A stretch of DNA of 49,760 bases from positions 1 through 49,760 of IMG/VR virus record IMGVR_UViG_3300030329_004601, one strand, 5' to 3'. The translations under genes were made by a program, and so were the position numbers. Source of the stretch: a virus. Positions 26,137 through 32,694 of the stretch are shown here, one piece after another. The notes beneath the pieces were generated by a model. That model saw only the letters and a program-made list of their open reading frames with translations. It made no database searches and was not told the DNA's origin. Positions within the stretch are counted from its first letter, which is position 1, and the number at the start of each line of letters is the position of its first letter.

Positions 26137-26284
26137 TTACTATTGTAATTTAAATTATAATTGATATCAATTTAGAATTAGTACTAATTAAATAAGTTTT
26201 AAAATATAACTGAGATTATAAAAACTTATAACAGCTTTTTAAATATAGTTAGATATATTAATAAATGCTAGTGAATTATTAATA

Positions 26285-26460
26285 GCGTTCAGTCGGTGAG
26301 GTGGTCGTATTGTGTCGAGGTGATCTCTGAACATAGCCATAAACAAGAAACCGACGACGAGGGTGATAATTTAATAACTGATAGCACGAAAAGATATAGG
26401 CTTCTAGCGAGGAGAAATCCGAGATGTATAAATTTGTTTGGCTGTTCGTGGTCGGTAACA
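26285..26460 (+). ncRNA. GC-rich structured element, possible pseudoknotted RNA
   Basis: A GC-rich island in very AT-rich sequence. GTTCAG (26287-26292) can pair with CTGAAC (26327-26332), and TCGGT (26293-26297) with ACCGA (26350-26354); the order makes a pseudoknot. CACGAA (26385-26390) pairs with TTCGTG (26445-26450), enclosing a hairpin CTTCT/AGGAG (401-405 with 410-414). No plausible gene lies here. The strand is assumed from the early promoter upstream. No known RNA family is recognised. Confidence 0.4.
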
Positions 26461-26616
26461 AATAAAGTATTTTAATTACTGCTAGATAAAATACAATTTA
26501 ATTTATAACGATAGGAATTTACATTGAATAAATGTTTACGAGTCGAAAAAAGAATAAATATAAAATTGATACTAGTCAAATTTTGTGAAGGGGTCGCAGT
26601 TACGGAACAAATTTTT

Positions 26617-26674
26617 TAGATGGAAGAGGGGTCAGCCCCTGCACGATAAAATAAAGTCGTATTTAATCCATCTA
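26617..26674 (+). ncRNA. Three-way-junction element before the first early gene
   Basis: TAGATGGA (26617-26624) pairs with TCCATCTA (26667-26674), eight base pairs. Inside are AGGGG (26627-26631) with CCCCT (26636-26640) over a UCAG loop, and ACGAT (26643-26647) with GTCGT (26656-26660). Together they form a compact three-way junction about 40 bases before the first early start codon. It may be a leader control element; no match to a known riboswitch was recognised. Confidence 0.45.
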
Positions 26675-26692
26675 CTAAGTGACAACAACAAC

Positions 26693-26705
26693 AATAAAAT
26701 AAGGA
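26693..26705 (+). repeat. Repeated ribosome-site leader, three copies
   Basis: The 13-base leader AATAAAATAAGGA stands before three early genes: here (gene at 26715), at 27128-27140 (gene at 27150) and at 27917-27929 (gene at 27939). Each is preceded by AACAA repeats and followed by AACTAAA-like spacers. A looser copy precedes 28390. The shared leaders probably give equal, strong initiation on early genes. Confidence 0.6.
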
Positions 26706-26714
26706 ACTAAAACA

Positions 26715-26897
26715 ATGGATAAAAAGACAGAAGATTTATACGATTATTTACTAGAAACAGAAACAGCAACGCAGGACGAAATCAGCCTAGTAACCTCTAT
26801 AAATGGGACTAATCTAGATACTTTAGAAGATATCTTATATAGTCGTACAGGTTATCATACTTTAAGTCAAATTCAAGAAATGGAAGGAGGTGAATAA
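26715..26897 (+). CDS. Small conserved-looking early protein, 60 aa
   Basis: First early gene, behind the repeated AAGGA leader. The product is acidic and helical (LYDYLLETETATQDEISLVT, LDTLEDILYSRTGYHTLSQI) and ends in EMEGGE. This layout is seen in small proteins of many phages but I know no function. It couples to the next gene, whose ribosome site is inside it. Confidence 0.7.
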   Translation: MDKKTEDLYDYLLETETATQDEISLVTSINGTNLDTLEDILYSRTGYHTLSQIQEMEGGE

Positions 26898-26898
26898 T

Positions 26899-27120
26899 AT
26901 GAGAACATATAATTGTGCTGAGTGTGAAAAGGAAGATATAGGAGCAAGAGGATTGTTCCTTGAAAGTATTACTTATCATATGTGGGCAAGGCTAGACGCA
27001 TATGGTAATTTTACTGAACTTTGTTGTGATGAATGTTATGACAATGGTAATTATAGCTTCAGGAAGGATGATTATTTTGATGAGGCTTACTGTGGGGAGA
27101 GATTAGATAATGATTACTAA
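26899..27120 (+). CDS. Small Cys-rich zinc-binding early protein, 73 aa
   Basis: CAEC at the start and CCDEC near residue 42, with a later Cys, suggest a zinc site. Acidic overall. ATG 26899 has AGGAGG eight bases upstream and is preferred to the in-frame GTG at 26890. It follows the first gene after one base. Probably an early host-takeover or regulatory protein. Confidence 0.65.
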   Translation: MRTYNCAECEKEDIGARGLFLESITYHMWARLDAYGNFTELCCDECYDNGNYSFRKDDYFDEAYCGERLDNDY

Positions 27121-27149
27121 AAACAATAATAAAATAAGGAACTAAACCA

Positions 27150-27908
27150 ATGAAAAACTTTTACGGAAAGCTATTAAGTCCACCAACATACAATTTCAAA
27201 CTAAGCAAGAACATTAAATTGAAAGTACATACTTATAGTTTAAACTTTGCTCATAGTGATCTAAGTGGTTATAATGTTTGCCCATTTGCAAACAAATTAG
27301 TAGAGGGAGAACAAAGTAAAAATAAAAGTTCGTGTTCTAGTGTATGCGTGGGATATCGAGGCAATGCACAGAGATTCAAATCAGTAATGCAATCAAGAAT
27401 TAAAAAAACAAAGATGTTTTTTAACAATAGAGAAGAGTTTTTAAAGCTATTGATTAAAGATATTAAAAAAGCAATTGCATTTAGTGAAAGCAAAGGATTT
27501 AAAGCATCATTTAGATTGAATGCTTATTCAGATATTAAATGGGAGAATATAAAGATTGATAATGGTGAGATCTTTCCACCGAATATATTTGAATTATTTA
27601 GTGATCAGATCTTTTATGACTACACAAAACACCCAAGCAGAGAAGTACCAAGCAATTATCATTTAACTTATTCACATTGGGGTAACTGGGACCATACACA
27701 GCAGAACATTAACAACCGTAACAATATTGCAATGGTATTTAATGAACTACCAAACAAATACAAAAACATCAAGGTTGTTAACGGAGATGATAACGATCTG
27801 AGAACAAAACAGAATGACGGCAACGGAGTAATTGTAGGACTTAAATTCAAAGGTAGTAAGAAAGAATTAAACAACGGAATTACTGAAGGCTTCGTAGTAG
27901 AAGCATAA
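27150..27908 (+). CDS. Gp88-like Cys-motif phage protein, 252 aa
   Basis: C44 (NVCPFANK), C62 and C66 (SSCSSVCVGYRGNAQ) followed by KSVMQSRIKKTKMFF, ASFRLNAYSDIKWENI and FYDYTKHPSREVPSN give the pattern of the Gp88 family of phage proteins, which share a CP...C...C head, an RLN-type strand and a YTK-type strand. The Cys set suggests a metal or Fe-S centre; the activity of that family is not established. Full length. It uses the repeated leader. Confidence 0.6.
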   Translation: MKNFYGKLLSPPTYNFKLSKNIKLKVHTYSLNFAHSDLSGYNVCPFANKLVEGEQSKNKSSCSSVCVGYRGNAQRFKSVMQSRIKKTKMFFNNREEFLKLLIKDIKKAIAFSESKGFKASFRLNAYSDIKWENIKIDNGEIFPPNIFELFSDQIFYDYTKHPSREVPSNYHLTYSHWGNWDHTQQNINNRNNIAMVFNELPNKYKNIKVVNGDDNDLRTKQNDGNGVIVGLKFKGSKKELNNGITEGFVVEA

Positions 27909-27938
27909 ACAACAATAATAAAATAAGGAGTAACCAAA

Positions 27939-28097
27939 ATGTTTTACATAATAGATGAAGACTACAAGATACACAAGATAACAGATGATAAAGAACTAGC
28001 AAAGGATATAGCAACAGAACTAAATGAAGATTGGTACGGATTGATGTATCAAGTATGTTCACAAAAACACTATAACAAAATGATAAGGAGTTTTTAA
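27939..28097 (+). CDS. Small early protein, 52 aa
   Basis: A short acidic protein (MFYIIDEDYKIHKITDDKEL) ending in SQKHYNKMIRSF. AAGGAG stands eight bases before its ATG, in the third copy of the repeated leader. It ends one base before the next ATG; the AAGGAG of that gene lies inside it. Family not recognised. Confidence 0.7.
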   Translation: MFYIIDEDYKIHKITDDKELAKDIATELNEDWYGLMYQVCSQKHYNKMIRSF

Positions 28098-28098
28098 T

Positions 28099-28353
28099 AT
28101 GGATAAGAAAAAAGTAAACCAAATAGAAAAAAACTGGACTAAGCAAGTTGCAGATGTTTTAATAGGGAGAAAGATAGTCAAAGTTGAGTATTTACCTATT
28201 AAAGAAGCAGAGCAGAGTGGTTGGTATTCTAGACCTATATGCCTTCAATTAGATAATGGTGCTTGGTTAGTACCTATGAGAGATGATGAAGGTAATGATG
28301 GAGGTGCTATACAGACATCATATGAGGTATTGCCTGTTATCCCTGTAATTTAA
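28099..28353 (+). CDS. Small conserved early protein, 84 aa
   Basis: A short soluble protein with ICLQLDNGAWLVPMRDDEGN near residue 47, followed by DGGAIQTS. The QLDNG...DDEGNDGGA pattern is common in small proteins of marine phages. No catalytic residues are evident. It is coupled to the 52-aa gene before it. Confidence 0.7.
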   Translation: MDKKKVNQIEKNWTKQVADVLIGRKIVKVEYLPIKEAEQSGWYSRPICLQLDNGAWLVPMRDDEGNDGGAIQTSYEVLPVIPVI

Positions 28354-28389
28354 CTAGACTAACAATAAATAATAATAAGGAGATCAATA

Positions 28390-28623
28390 ATGAAACAGAA
28401 CAAAACATTGTGGAAAGTAATTGAGAGAATACATAGGATGTTTCCTGATTTAATTGAGGATTATTTGAAGGAAGCTGATTTAGATATAGATAAAGTTAGG
28501 AATGCTAACAAAGAGTTTTTTGCTTTCAAAAAAGAGGCTGAAAGACTCAATTTATCTCTCTTTGAGTATGCTATGGAATTACGGCAGGAAAGTTTTCTTA
28601 AAAAAGCAAAGGAGGATAAATAA
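28390..28623 (+). CDS. Small helical early protein, 77 aa
   Basis: Helix-rich and charged (LIEDYLKEADLDIDKVRNAN), behind a clear AAGGAG. The stop overlaps the next ATG by one base. No motif recognised. Confidence 0.65.
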   Translation: MKQNKTLWKVIERIHRMFPDLIEDYLKEADLDIDKVRNANKEFFAFKKEAERLNLSLFEYAMELRQESFLKKAKEDK

Positions 28624-28832
28624 TGGAAAAGAAATATTCTGCTATAGTTGAGGTGTCTTGGCTGACATCATTTGAGGCTGAGGATGAAAAGCAATTTAGG
28701 AGAAGGTTAAAAGAACAATTTAAACAAGACTATAACATAGAAATAACAAATGCTGAAATTAAATCAATAGAGGAAGAGGTTACTACCAATATTTATGGGG
28801 ATATTGAATTAATAGCAAAGGAGAATAAATAA
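28623..28832 (+). CDS. Small acidic early protein, 69 aa
   Basis: A beta-alpha-like short protein (YSAIVEVSWLTSFEAEDEKQ) resembling the many small unknown phage proteins that begin with a strand and a charged helix. Coupled at both ends. Function unknown. Confidence 0.65.
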   Translation: MEKKYSAIVEVSWLTSFEAEDEKQFRRRLKEQFKQDYNIEITNAEIKSIEEEVTTNIYGDIELIAKENK

Positions 28833-28961
28833 ATGAAAATTAATTGGGAGCTGATTATTGATGAAGGTTACGATGATGACGAACTTGACTATATAGCAGA
28901 GAAAATAAGGAATAGAGAGTTTTTTGGAACTATAATAATAGATGAAGAGGAGGATAAATAG
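28833..28961 (+). CDS. Very small acidic protein, 42 aa
   Basis: MKINWELIIDEGYDDDELDY opens an acidic peptide rich in Asp and Glu. AGGAG stands before the ATG at the end of the previous gene. The ribosome site of the next peptide lies in its last codons. Acidic peptides of this kind can mimic DNA; that is speculation. Confidence 0.6.
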   Translation: MKINWELIIDEGYDDDELDYIAEKIRNREFFGTIIIDEEEDK

Positions 28962-28962
28962 T

Positions 28963-29040
28963 ATGGATACATTGATGATAGTAATTTTGGTAGCACTAAT
29001 AATAATAACTTTTAACCAAGCAATGAACTGCTTTAAATAA
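28963..29040 (+). CDS. 25-aa single-span membrane peptide
   Basis: MDTLMIVILVALIIITFNQA is one hydrophobic helix followed by MNCFK. GAGGAGG lies nine bases before the ATG, and the frame ends ten bases before the next gene. Codons and packing look like the neighbours. It is likely a genuine tiny membrane protein. Confidence 0.5.
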   Translation: MDTLMIVILVALIIITFNQAMNCFK

Positions 29041-29050
29041 AGGAGAATAA

Positions 29051-29287
29051 ATGGATAAGAAAATAGTAAACCAAATAGATAGACTTATAAAACATAATGA
29101 AACAATCTTAGAGGACTTGTATGGAAAGTTCTTAGTGAAGGAAGATGGTATACATTTTATGGAAAGTGAGCAATCTGCTTATGCTAGATCAATCGGATGG
29201 GTTGATGCTCTAAGATGGGTATTAAGTACTATGAAAAATGGTAGTCCAGTATCAGATGCACCACTAAACAATAAAGGAGATGAATAA
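29051..29287 (+). CDS. Small helical early protein, 78 aa
   Basis: Mostly helix (NQIDRLIKHNETILEDLYGK, YARSIGWVDALRWVLSTMKN). The RSIGWVDALRWVL segment resembles the small helical proteins often found in phage early blocks. Strong AAGGAG. Function unknown. Confidence 0.65.
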   Translation: MDKKIVNQIDRLIKHNETILEDLYGKFLVKEDGIHFMESEQSAYARSIGWVDALRWVLSTMKNGSPVSDAPLNNKGDE

Positions 29288-29445
29288 TGAGTGAAGTAAA
29301 ATTAACTATTAAAAATATTAATGATAAGTATGTTGTTGAATGGTCTGTAAGCAGTCTATTTCATAGAAAATGGAATAGAGATTGTAAGAAGGATGCTATG
29401 GAAACAATGGAAACAATACTTAAAGAATCAGCAAATTTTATATAA
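29287..29445 (+). CDS. Small early protein, 52 aa
   Basis: Short basic protein (MSEVKLTIKNINDKYVVEWS, then HRKWNRDCKKDAMETMETIL): two strands and a helix. ATG overlaps the preceding stop (TAATG) behind AAGGAG. No family recognised. Confidence 0.6.
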   Translation: MSEVKLTIKNINDKYVVEWSVSSLFHRKWNRDCKKDAMETMETILKESANFI

Positions 29446-29456
29446 GGAGAAGAATA

Positions 29457-29780
29457 ATGAGTGAATGGAATAAGTTGTTTGATATACTGCAAGTGTTAAA
29501 CCCACAGAGTGATTTATATACCAATGTGCTAAATATATCTTCTGAAATTGATGAAGATATAATCAAGGAAGATGAAGAGCAATGGGATGATATATGTCAT
29601 TATATGGCTGTGCTGAAGGAGGATAGAGTAGATGCTGATGAAGGTATATCAAGTATGATACGACTTCTTAGAGATATATATGATGGAAATACAGACACAC
29701 CTAAAGAAGATATTAGAAAAGAGTTAATGAAGTATGGTATTGATTTAATTTATAATGAAAGTATAAAAGGAGATGAATAA
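29457..29780 (+). CDS. Acidic early protein, 107 aa
   Basis: Acidic and helical (ISSEIDEDIIKEDEEQWDDI). No metal or nucleotide motif. It follows an AAGGAG and is followed directly by the next start. Function unknown. Confidence 0.65.
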   Translation: MSEWNKLFDILQVLNPQSDLYTNVLNISSEIDEDIIKEDEEQWDDICHYMAVLKEDRVDADEGISSMIRLLRDIYDGNTDTPKEDIRKELMKYGIDLIYNESIKGDE

Positions 29781-29930
29781 ATGAAATACGAAGTTGGAAA
29801 TACTGCTTGGGTTAGATATTGGGGTAACTTTGAGAGAAAAGGTGTAATCGTTAAGATCACAAGCGATGATGTTAAGTTTTATATAGATGGGATTGGAATT
29901 GTAAATGTAAAAGAGGAGGATATAGTATGA
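29781..29930 (+). CDS. Small beta-barrel-like protein, 49 aa
   Basis: MKYEVGNTAWVRYWGNFERK followed by GVIVKITSDDVKFYIDGIGI looks like a compact SH3-like or KOW-like barrel of alternating strands. The end overlaps the next start by four bases (ATGA). Function unknown. Confidence 0.65.
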   Translation: MKYEVGNTAWVRYWGNFERKGVIVKITSDDVKFYIDGIGIVNVKEEDIV

Positions 29931-30133
29931 ATAAGAAAATAATAGAACTAGTGCAATCTAGATTAGACAGAGGTGCTAAGAAATATGGTAAAGAGAATCT
30001 AGTATCAGATGGTAGGGAGTTCGTACAAGAAGCACTAGAAGAAGCATTGGATCTTGCAATATATGTAAGTATGAAACTAATAGAAATAAAAAATGATAAC
30101 TACAATAAAATCTTAGAAAAACAAGGAGAATAA
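29927..30133 (+). CDS. MazG-like short protein, 68 aa
   Basis: RLDRGAKKYGKENL and REFVQEALEEALDLAIYVSM resemble the helical ExxE..ExxD core of MazG-type nucleotide pyrophosphohydrolases, which clear unusual dNTPs or alarmones. It is shorter than full enzymes, so it may be a minimal version acting as a multimer. It overlaps the previous gene by four bases. Confidence 0.6.
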   Translation: MNKKIIELVQSRLDRGAKKYGKENLVSDGREFVQEALEEALDLAIYVSMKLIEIKNDNYNKILEKQGE

Positions 30134-30427
30134 ATGGAAACAAAAAGAATAGATGAAATAACTAGAAAAATGACAGAAATAGAAAACATACTTACAGGCG
30201 AGCAAGATGAATTTTTAAAGTTAATTGATGAGTTTATTGGATTATATGATGAACTTAGAGGATTGGACAATGACAATACAAGAGATATAGCAATTAGGTG
30301 TGTTGGTTCTATGTTTGATCATAACTTACTAGATTCAAAGTATTTATCAAGCGAAGATGAATTTGAGATTCAAGATATAATCCACGATGAAATCAACAAA
30401 GCTTTTAAAATAAAAGGAGATGAATAA
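30134..30427 (+). CDS. Acidic helical early protein, 97 aa
   Basis: Two charged helices (ITRKMTEIENILTGEQDEFL) with no motif known to me, behind AAGGAG. It abuts both neighbours. Possibly a partner of the MazG-like protein by position only. Confidence 0.6.
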   Translation: METKRIDEITRKMTEIENILTGEQDEFLKLIDEFIGLYDELRGLDNDNTRDIAIRCVGSMFDHNLLDSKYLSSEDEFEIQDIIHDEINKAFKIKGDE

Positions 30428-30619
30428 ATGAAAAAATACTTTATAGCAAGACCAATAAATGGTATATCAATAAATGGAAATGAATATCTACTAGGCGATG
30501 ATGGTGAGGCAGTTGAGTTTGAAACAAAAGAAGAATGTATGCAACATTGTAGAGATGTGGGATTAATAGAAAAAGACTCAAATGATGAATATTTTGTTTG
30601 GGAAGAGGAGGCAGAATAA
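30428..30619 (+). CDS. Small acidic early protein, 63 aa
   Basis: MKKYFIARPINGISINGNEY then LLGDDGEAVEFETKEECMQH: a strand-helix protein of the 'yields to update' kind common in phages, with no enzyme motif. Coupled to both neighbours. Confidence 0.65.
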   Translation: MKKYFIARPINGISINGNEYLLGDDGEAVEFETKEECMQHCRDVGLIEKDSNDEYFVWEEEAE

Positions 30620-30757
30620 ATGAATATAACAAGCATAGGAATAACTCTAATATCAATACTAATAGCAATAGCAATAGCAGTAGCTGGAACATCTTTTTTA
30701 ATCTACTTATTGCTAACGATCTTTGCTTGGATAGAAACTAAAAAATGGAGGTGGTAG
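30620..30757 (+). CDS. 45-aa membrane protein
   Basis: ATG overlaps the previous stop. Residues 5-38 are almost wholly hydrophobic (LISILIAIAIAVAGTSFLIY), enough for one long or two short spans, ending with ETKKWRW. It lies just before another membrane protein. Holin-like by composition but encoded with early genes, so an early membrane function is also possible. Confidence 0.55.
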   Translation: MNITSIGITLISILIAIAIAVAGTSFLIYLLLTIFAWIETKKWRW

Positions 30758-30758
30758 T

Positions 30759-31028
30759 ATGAATGATGAACTGACAGATAGAGAGAGATTGCTATTGAGA
30801 AGGTTTCATCCAAGTAGTTACCCATCGCTGTATAAAACAAAAAGAGGACAACAAATTATGAAGAAACTAAATTGGGGCAAGACGACCAAAGCAAAAGTAA
30901 TAGCAGAGCGATTGTTTGTATTCACATTGATGATAGTATTTTGCATTGTATGTTGGAGTGGTGTTATCAAACTAGGTGGATGGATCGCTAAGAACTACAA
31001 CTATTTAATATTTCTAATAACAGGATAA
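30759..31028 (+). CDS. Early membrane protein, 89 aa
   Basis: A basic N-terminal half (RERLLLRRFHPSSYPSLY) precedes one or two membrane spans (LFVFTLMIVFCIVCWSGVI and YNYLIFLIT). ATG follows GGAGGTGG in the previous gene's tail. It may anchor phage or host machinery; function unknown. Confidence 0.6.
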   Translation: MNDELTDRERLLLRRFHPSSYPSLYKTKRGQQIMKKLNWGKTTKAKVIAERLFVFTLMIVFCIVCWSGVIKLGGWIAKNYNYLIFLITG

Positions 31029-31038
31029 GGAGAAGACG

Positions 31039-31302
31039 ATGAAAGATAATACAGTACCAGAAGTAGAATACAATGAGGATGGATACATAGTACAAAAGAA
31101 TAAAGTTCAATACAGATTCCACGATGATGACCCTAGATATGTAGATGTAGGTATAACCGAAACAATAACTATAGCATCTATAGATCTAGAAAAAGGGACA
31201 ATTGTATTGGATGGATCCAGGGAGTTAACAGCAGAGCAATTATCCACCCTGGCCAATATGATCAGAGAACTACAAAACAAGCACAATGAACCACCTTTTT
31301 AA
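31039..31302 (+). CDS. Small early protein, 87 aa
   Basis: A strand-rich acidic protein (TVPEVEYNEDGYIVQKNK) ending in ELTAEQLSTLANMIRELQNK. Behind AAGGAG. It closes the run of tiny genes before a promoter-like gap. Function unknown. Confidence 0.65.
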   Translation: MKDNTVPEVEYNEDGYIVQKNKVQYRFHDDDPRYVDVGITETITIASIDLEKGTIVLDGSRELTAEQLSTLANMIRELQNKHNEPPF

Positions 31303-31323
31303 TGTAAGACAATTAAAAAACAC

Positions 31324-31352
31324 TTGTGCTACAATGGAATTTAACTTAAATT
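31324..31352 (+). promoter_or_regulatory. Candidate promoter for the replication module
   Basis: TTGTGC (31324-31329), a 17-base spacer and TAAATT (31347-31352) stand in the 74-bp gap before the RHH gene, with AAAAAACACTTG overlapping the -35 as at 26109. A transcript would start near 31359, just before an AGGAGA site. Confidence 0.5.
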
Positions 31353-31376
31353 AAATAACTATATAGGAGATATAAA

Positions 31377-31550
31377 ATGAGCGATGTAAAAAACAAAGCA
31401 TTTTTAATTAAGGACATAGATGAGACATCATGGAGAAACTTTAAGTCAAGAGTGTTACTTGAAGGCCATGATTCAATAAACAAACTATTCAAGAACTTTA
31501 TCGATACATACACTGTGAGGAGCTCAGAATATGAGAAAATACTCAAATAG
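31377..31550 (+). CDS. Small ribbon-helix-helix-like regulator, 57 aa
   Basis: A short strand (NKAFLIKDID) followed by two helices (TSWRNFKSRVLLEGHDSINK, LFKNFIDTYT) is the ribbon-helix-helix layout of Arc/CopG repressors. Such dimers bind short palindromes, so the TATTAATA clusters are possible targets. It has its own promoter-like leader and overlaps the nuclease gene by 20 bp. Assigned by pattern only. Confidence 0.5.
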   Translation: MSDVKNKAFLIKDIDETSWRNFKSRVLLEGHDSINKLFKNFIDTYTVRSSEYEKILK

Positions 31551-32283
31551 AGTACTTGATGTCCTAGATATATACGATGCCTATATTGACCAGAAGAATG
31601 CTGAGAATACGGAGGATAGGTATAAGGGTCGTGAACATTGGTATGGGGCCAGTTCGTCTGGCCTCTGTTCACGGAAGCTGTATTACAAGCATGTTATGAA
31701 GGCAGAGGAGACCAATGAAGTACAAACAGACTCAAAAAGATTGATGAGGCTTGGTACTATAGTTCATGATGATATTCAAAATGCTATTAATAACAGTATT
31801 AATAGTAGTCTTAAAAATACTATTAATAACGATATTAAGTATTATATTGAAGAAGAGATAAGAATAGAAGAACTAGGTGTACGAGGTTTTTACGATCTAG
31901 TATCTGTTGATGACCAGGTAACTCTTTACGATTTCAAAACAACATCGAGTTACTCATTCAAACAGAAGTTCGGAAGATCTGGTGGTAATTGGTCCGAAAA
32001 TAACATGATGCAGCTAGGTACATACGGCTATGGAGTGAAAGAGCAATTTGGTAGGCTAGATGCTATGTATCTCATTTATTACAACAAGGATACCTCTAAA
32101 ATCGATTATCAGCCTGTACCCTTAACATATGTCAATAAAGCATATAAGTACTGGAAAAACATCCAAAAATCGCATAAAAAGGGTATTCCAGGATTAGTAG
32201 ATGGTATATCACCAGTATATAAATGGGAATGCAGTTCTAAATACTGCAGATTTTACGATCTGTGTCAACACGGAATAAAATAA
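31531..32283 (+). CDS. Cas4/RecB-like Fe-S nuclease, 250 aa
   Basis: A PD-(D/E)XK nuclease with all motifs in order: H79 (GTIVHD), D122 (GFYDL), D134 and K136 (YDFKTT), Q161 (MQLGTYGY), plus four Cys (C46 near the start and C234, C239, C245 near the end) placed as in Cas4 and AddB iron-sulphur nucleases. It probably trims DNA ends for recombination. GAGGAG stands before its ATG. Its codons 85-100 contain the repeated TATTAATA motif. Confidence 0.85.
   Translation: MRKYSNRVLDVLDIYDAYIDQKNAENTEDRYKGREHWYGASSSGLCSRKLYYKHVMKAEETNEVQTDSKRLMRLGTIVHDDIQNAINNSINSSLKNTINNDIKYYIEEEIRIEELGVRGFYDLVSVDDQVTLYDFKTTSSYSFKQKFGRSGGNWSENNMMQLGTYGYGVKEQFGRLDAMYLIYYNKDTSKIDYQPVPLTYVNKAYKYWKNIQKSHKKGIPGLVDGISPVYKWECSSKYCRFYDLCQHGIK
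31785..31828 (+). repeat. Second TATTAATA cluster, inside the nuclease gene
   Basis: TATTAATA occurs at 31785, 31797 and 31821 within the nuclease gene; the first two form a 22-base exact copy of 25680-25701. The coding effect is a repetitive INN/INS segment of the protein. A binding site retained inside a gene, or local duplication, are both possible. Confidence 0.5.
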
Positions 32284-32284
32284 A

Positions 32285-32361
32285 GAGGATGGGGATGCTT
32301 GAAAACATAAAACGAACCTGTTGTTTGTTAGCTGATTACAAGGTTAGACATCCCCTACCTC
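32285..32361 (+). ncRNA. Long-stem RNA element after the nuclease gene
   Basis: GAGG (32285-32288) pairs with CCTC (32358-32361), and GGGGATG (32291-32297) with CATCCCC (32349-32355), separated by a 2x2 internal loop. Inside, AACC plus TTG can pair with CAA plus GGTT. It starts two bases after the nuclease stop. A 26-codon frame (ATG 32295 to 32375) lies in it, but the paired structure looks more constrained. Confidence 0.5.
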
Positions 32362-32385
32362 TTAACCTAAAATAAGGAGAAAGCA

Positions 32386-32694
32386 ATGTCATACTACAAC
32401 ACAACCAACGAAACAGGGAAACAGTTAACCTTAAGTTGGGATAAATCAAAAAGCCAGGAGGACTTGATCTTGGAGTTCTTTGTATTTCTAGATGCTAACT
32501 GTAAAGGGGTTGATGCTATAGCCACACCATTCGAGGTATGGGCACAATTCAACGATAAATATCCACTCACATCAATACGAAGAGCAATGTCAGACCTAAC
32601 AGCTGCAGGTAAGATTGTTAAAACAAGTATACAAAGGAAAGGTAAATACAACAAGGTGAACTTTTGCTGGAAACTAAATAAAGGAGAAGAATAA
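32386..32694 (+). CDS. Winged-helix DNA-binding protein, 102 aa
   Basis: The pattern TPFEVWAQFNDKYPLTSIRR followed by AMSDLTAAGKIVKTS is a helix-turn-helix plus wing, frequent in phage early proteins next to nucleases and SSBs. It may help load replication proteins or regulate the module. AAGGAG six bases before ATG; stop shared with the next gene. Confidence 0.7.
   Translation: MSYYNTTNETGKQLTLSWDKSKSQEDLILEFFVFLDANCKGVDAIATPFEVWAQFNDKYPLTSIRRAMSDLTAAGKIVKTSIQRKGKYNKVNFCWKLNKGEE

Larger units (their letters stand above)
25569..26714. other. Main intergenic region between the divergent blocks
   Basis: About 1.15 kb without a convincing gene, extremely AT-rich apart from GC-rich islands near 25780-25835 and 26285-26460. 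It holds the late promoter, TATTAATA palindromes, an early promoter, two structured elements and runs of CCCCCC (25671-25676) and GGGGGG (25821-25826) that could pair with each other over 144 bases. It is the most likely place for the replication origin and for early/late control. A 29-codon plus-strand frame at 25579-25668 has no ribosome site. Confidence 0.6.

Noticed and set aside
26279-26461. A 60-codon minus-strand frame in the intergenic region
   Set aside because: No ribosome site, composition unlike the other genes, and it coincides with the GC-rich structured element.
32295-32375. A 26-codon frame with a GAGG site in the long-stem element
   Set aside because: Could be a leader peptide, but the start lies in the main stem and the protein looks like nothing known.
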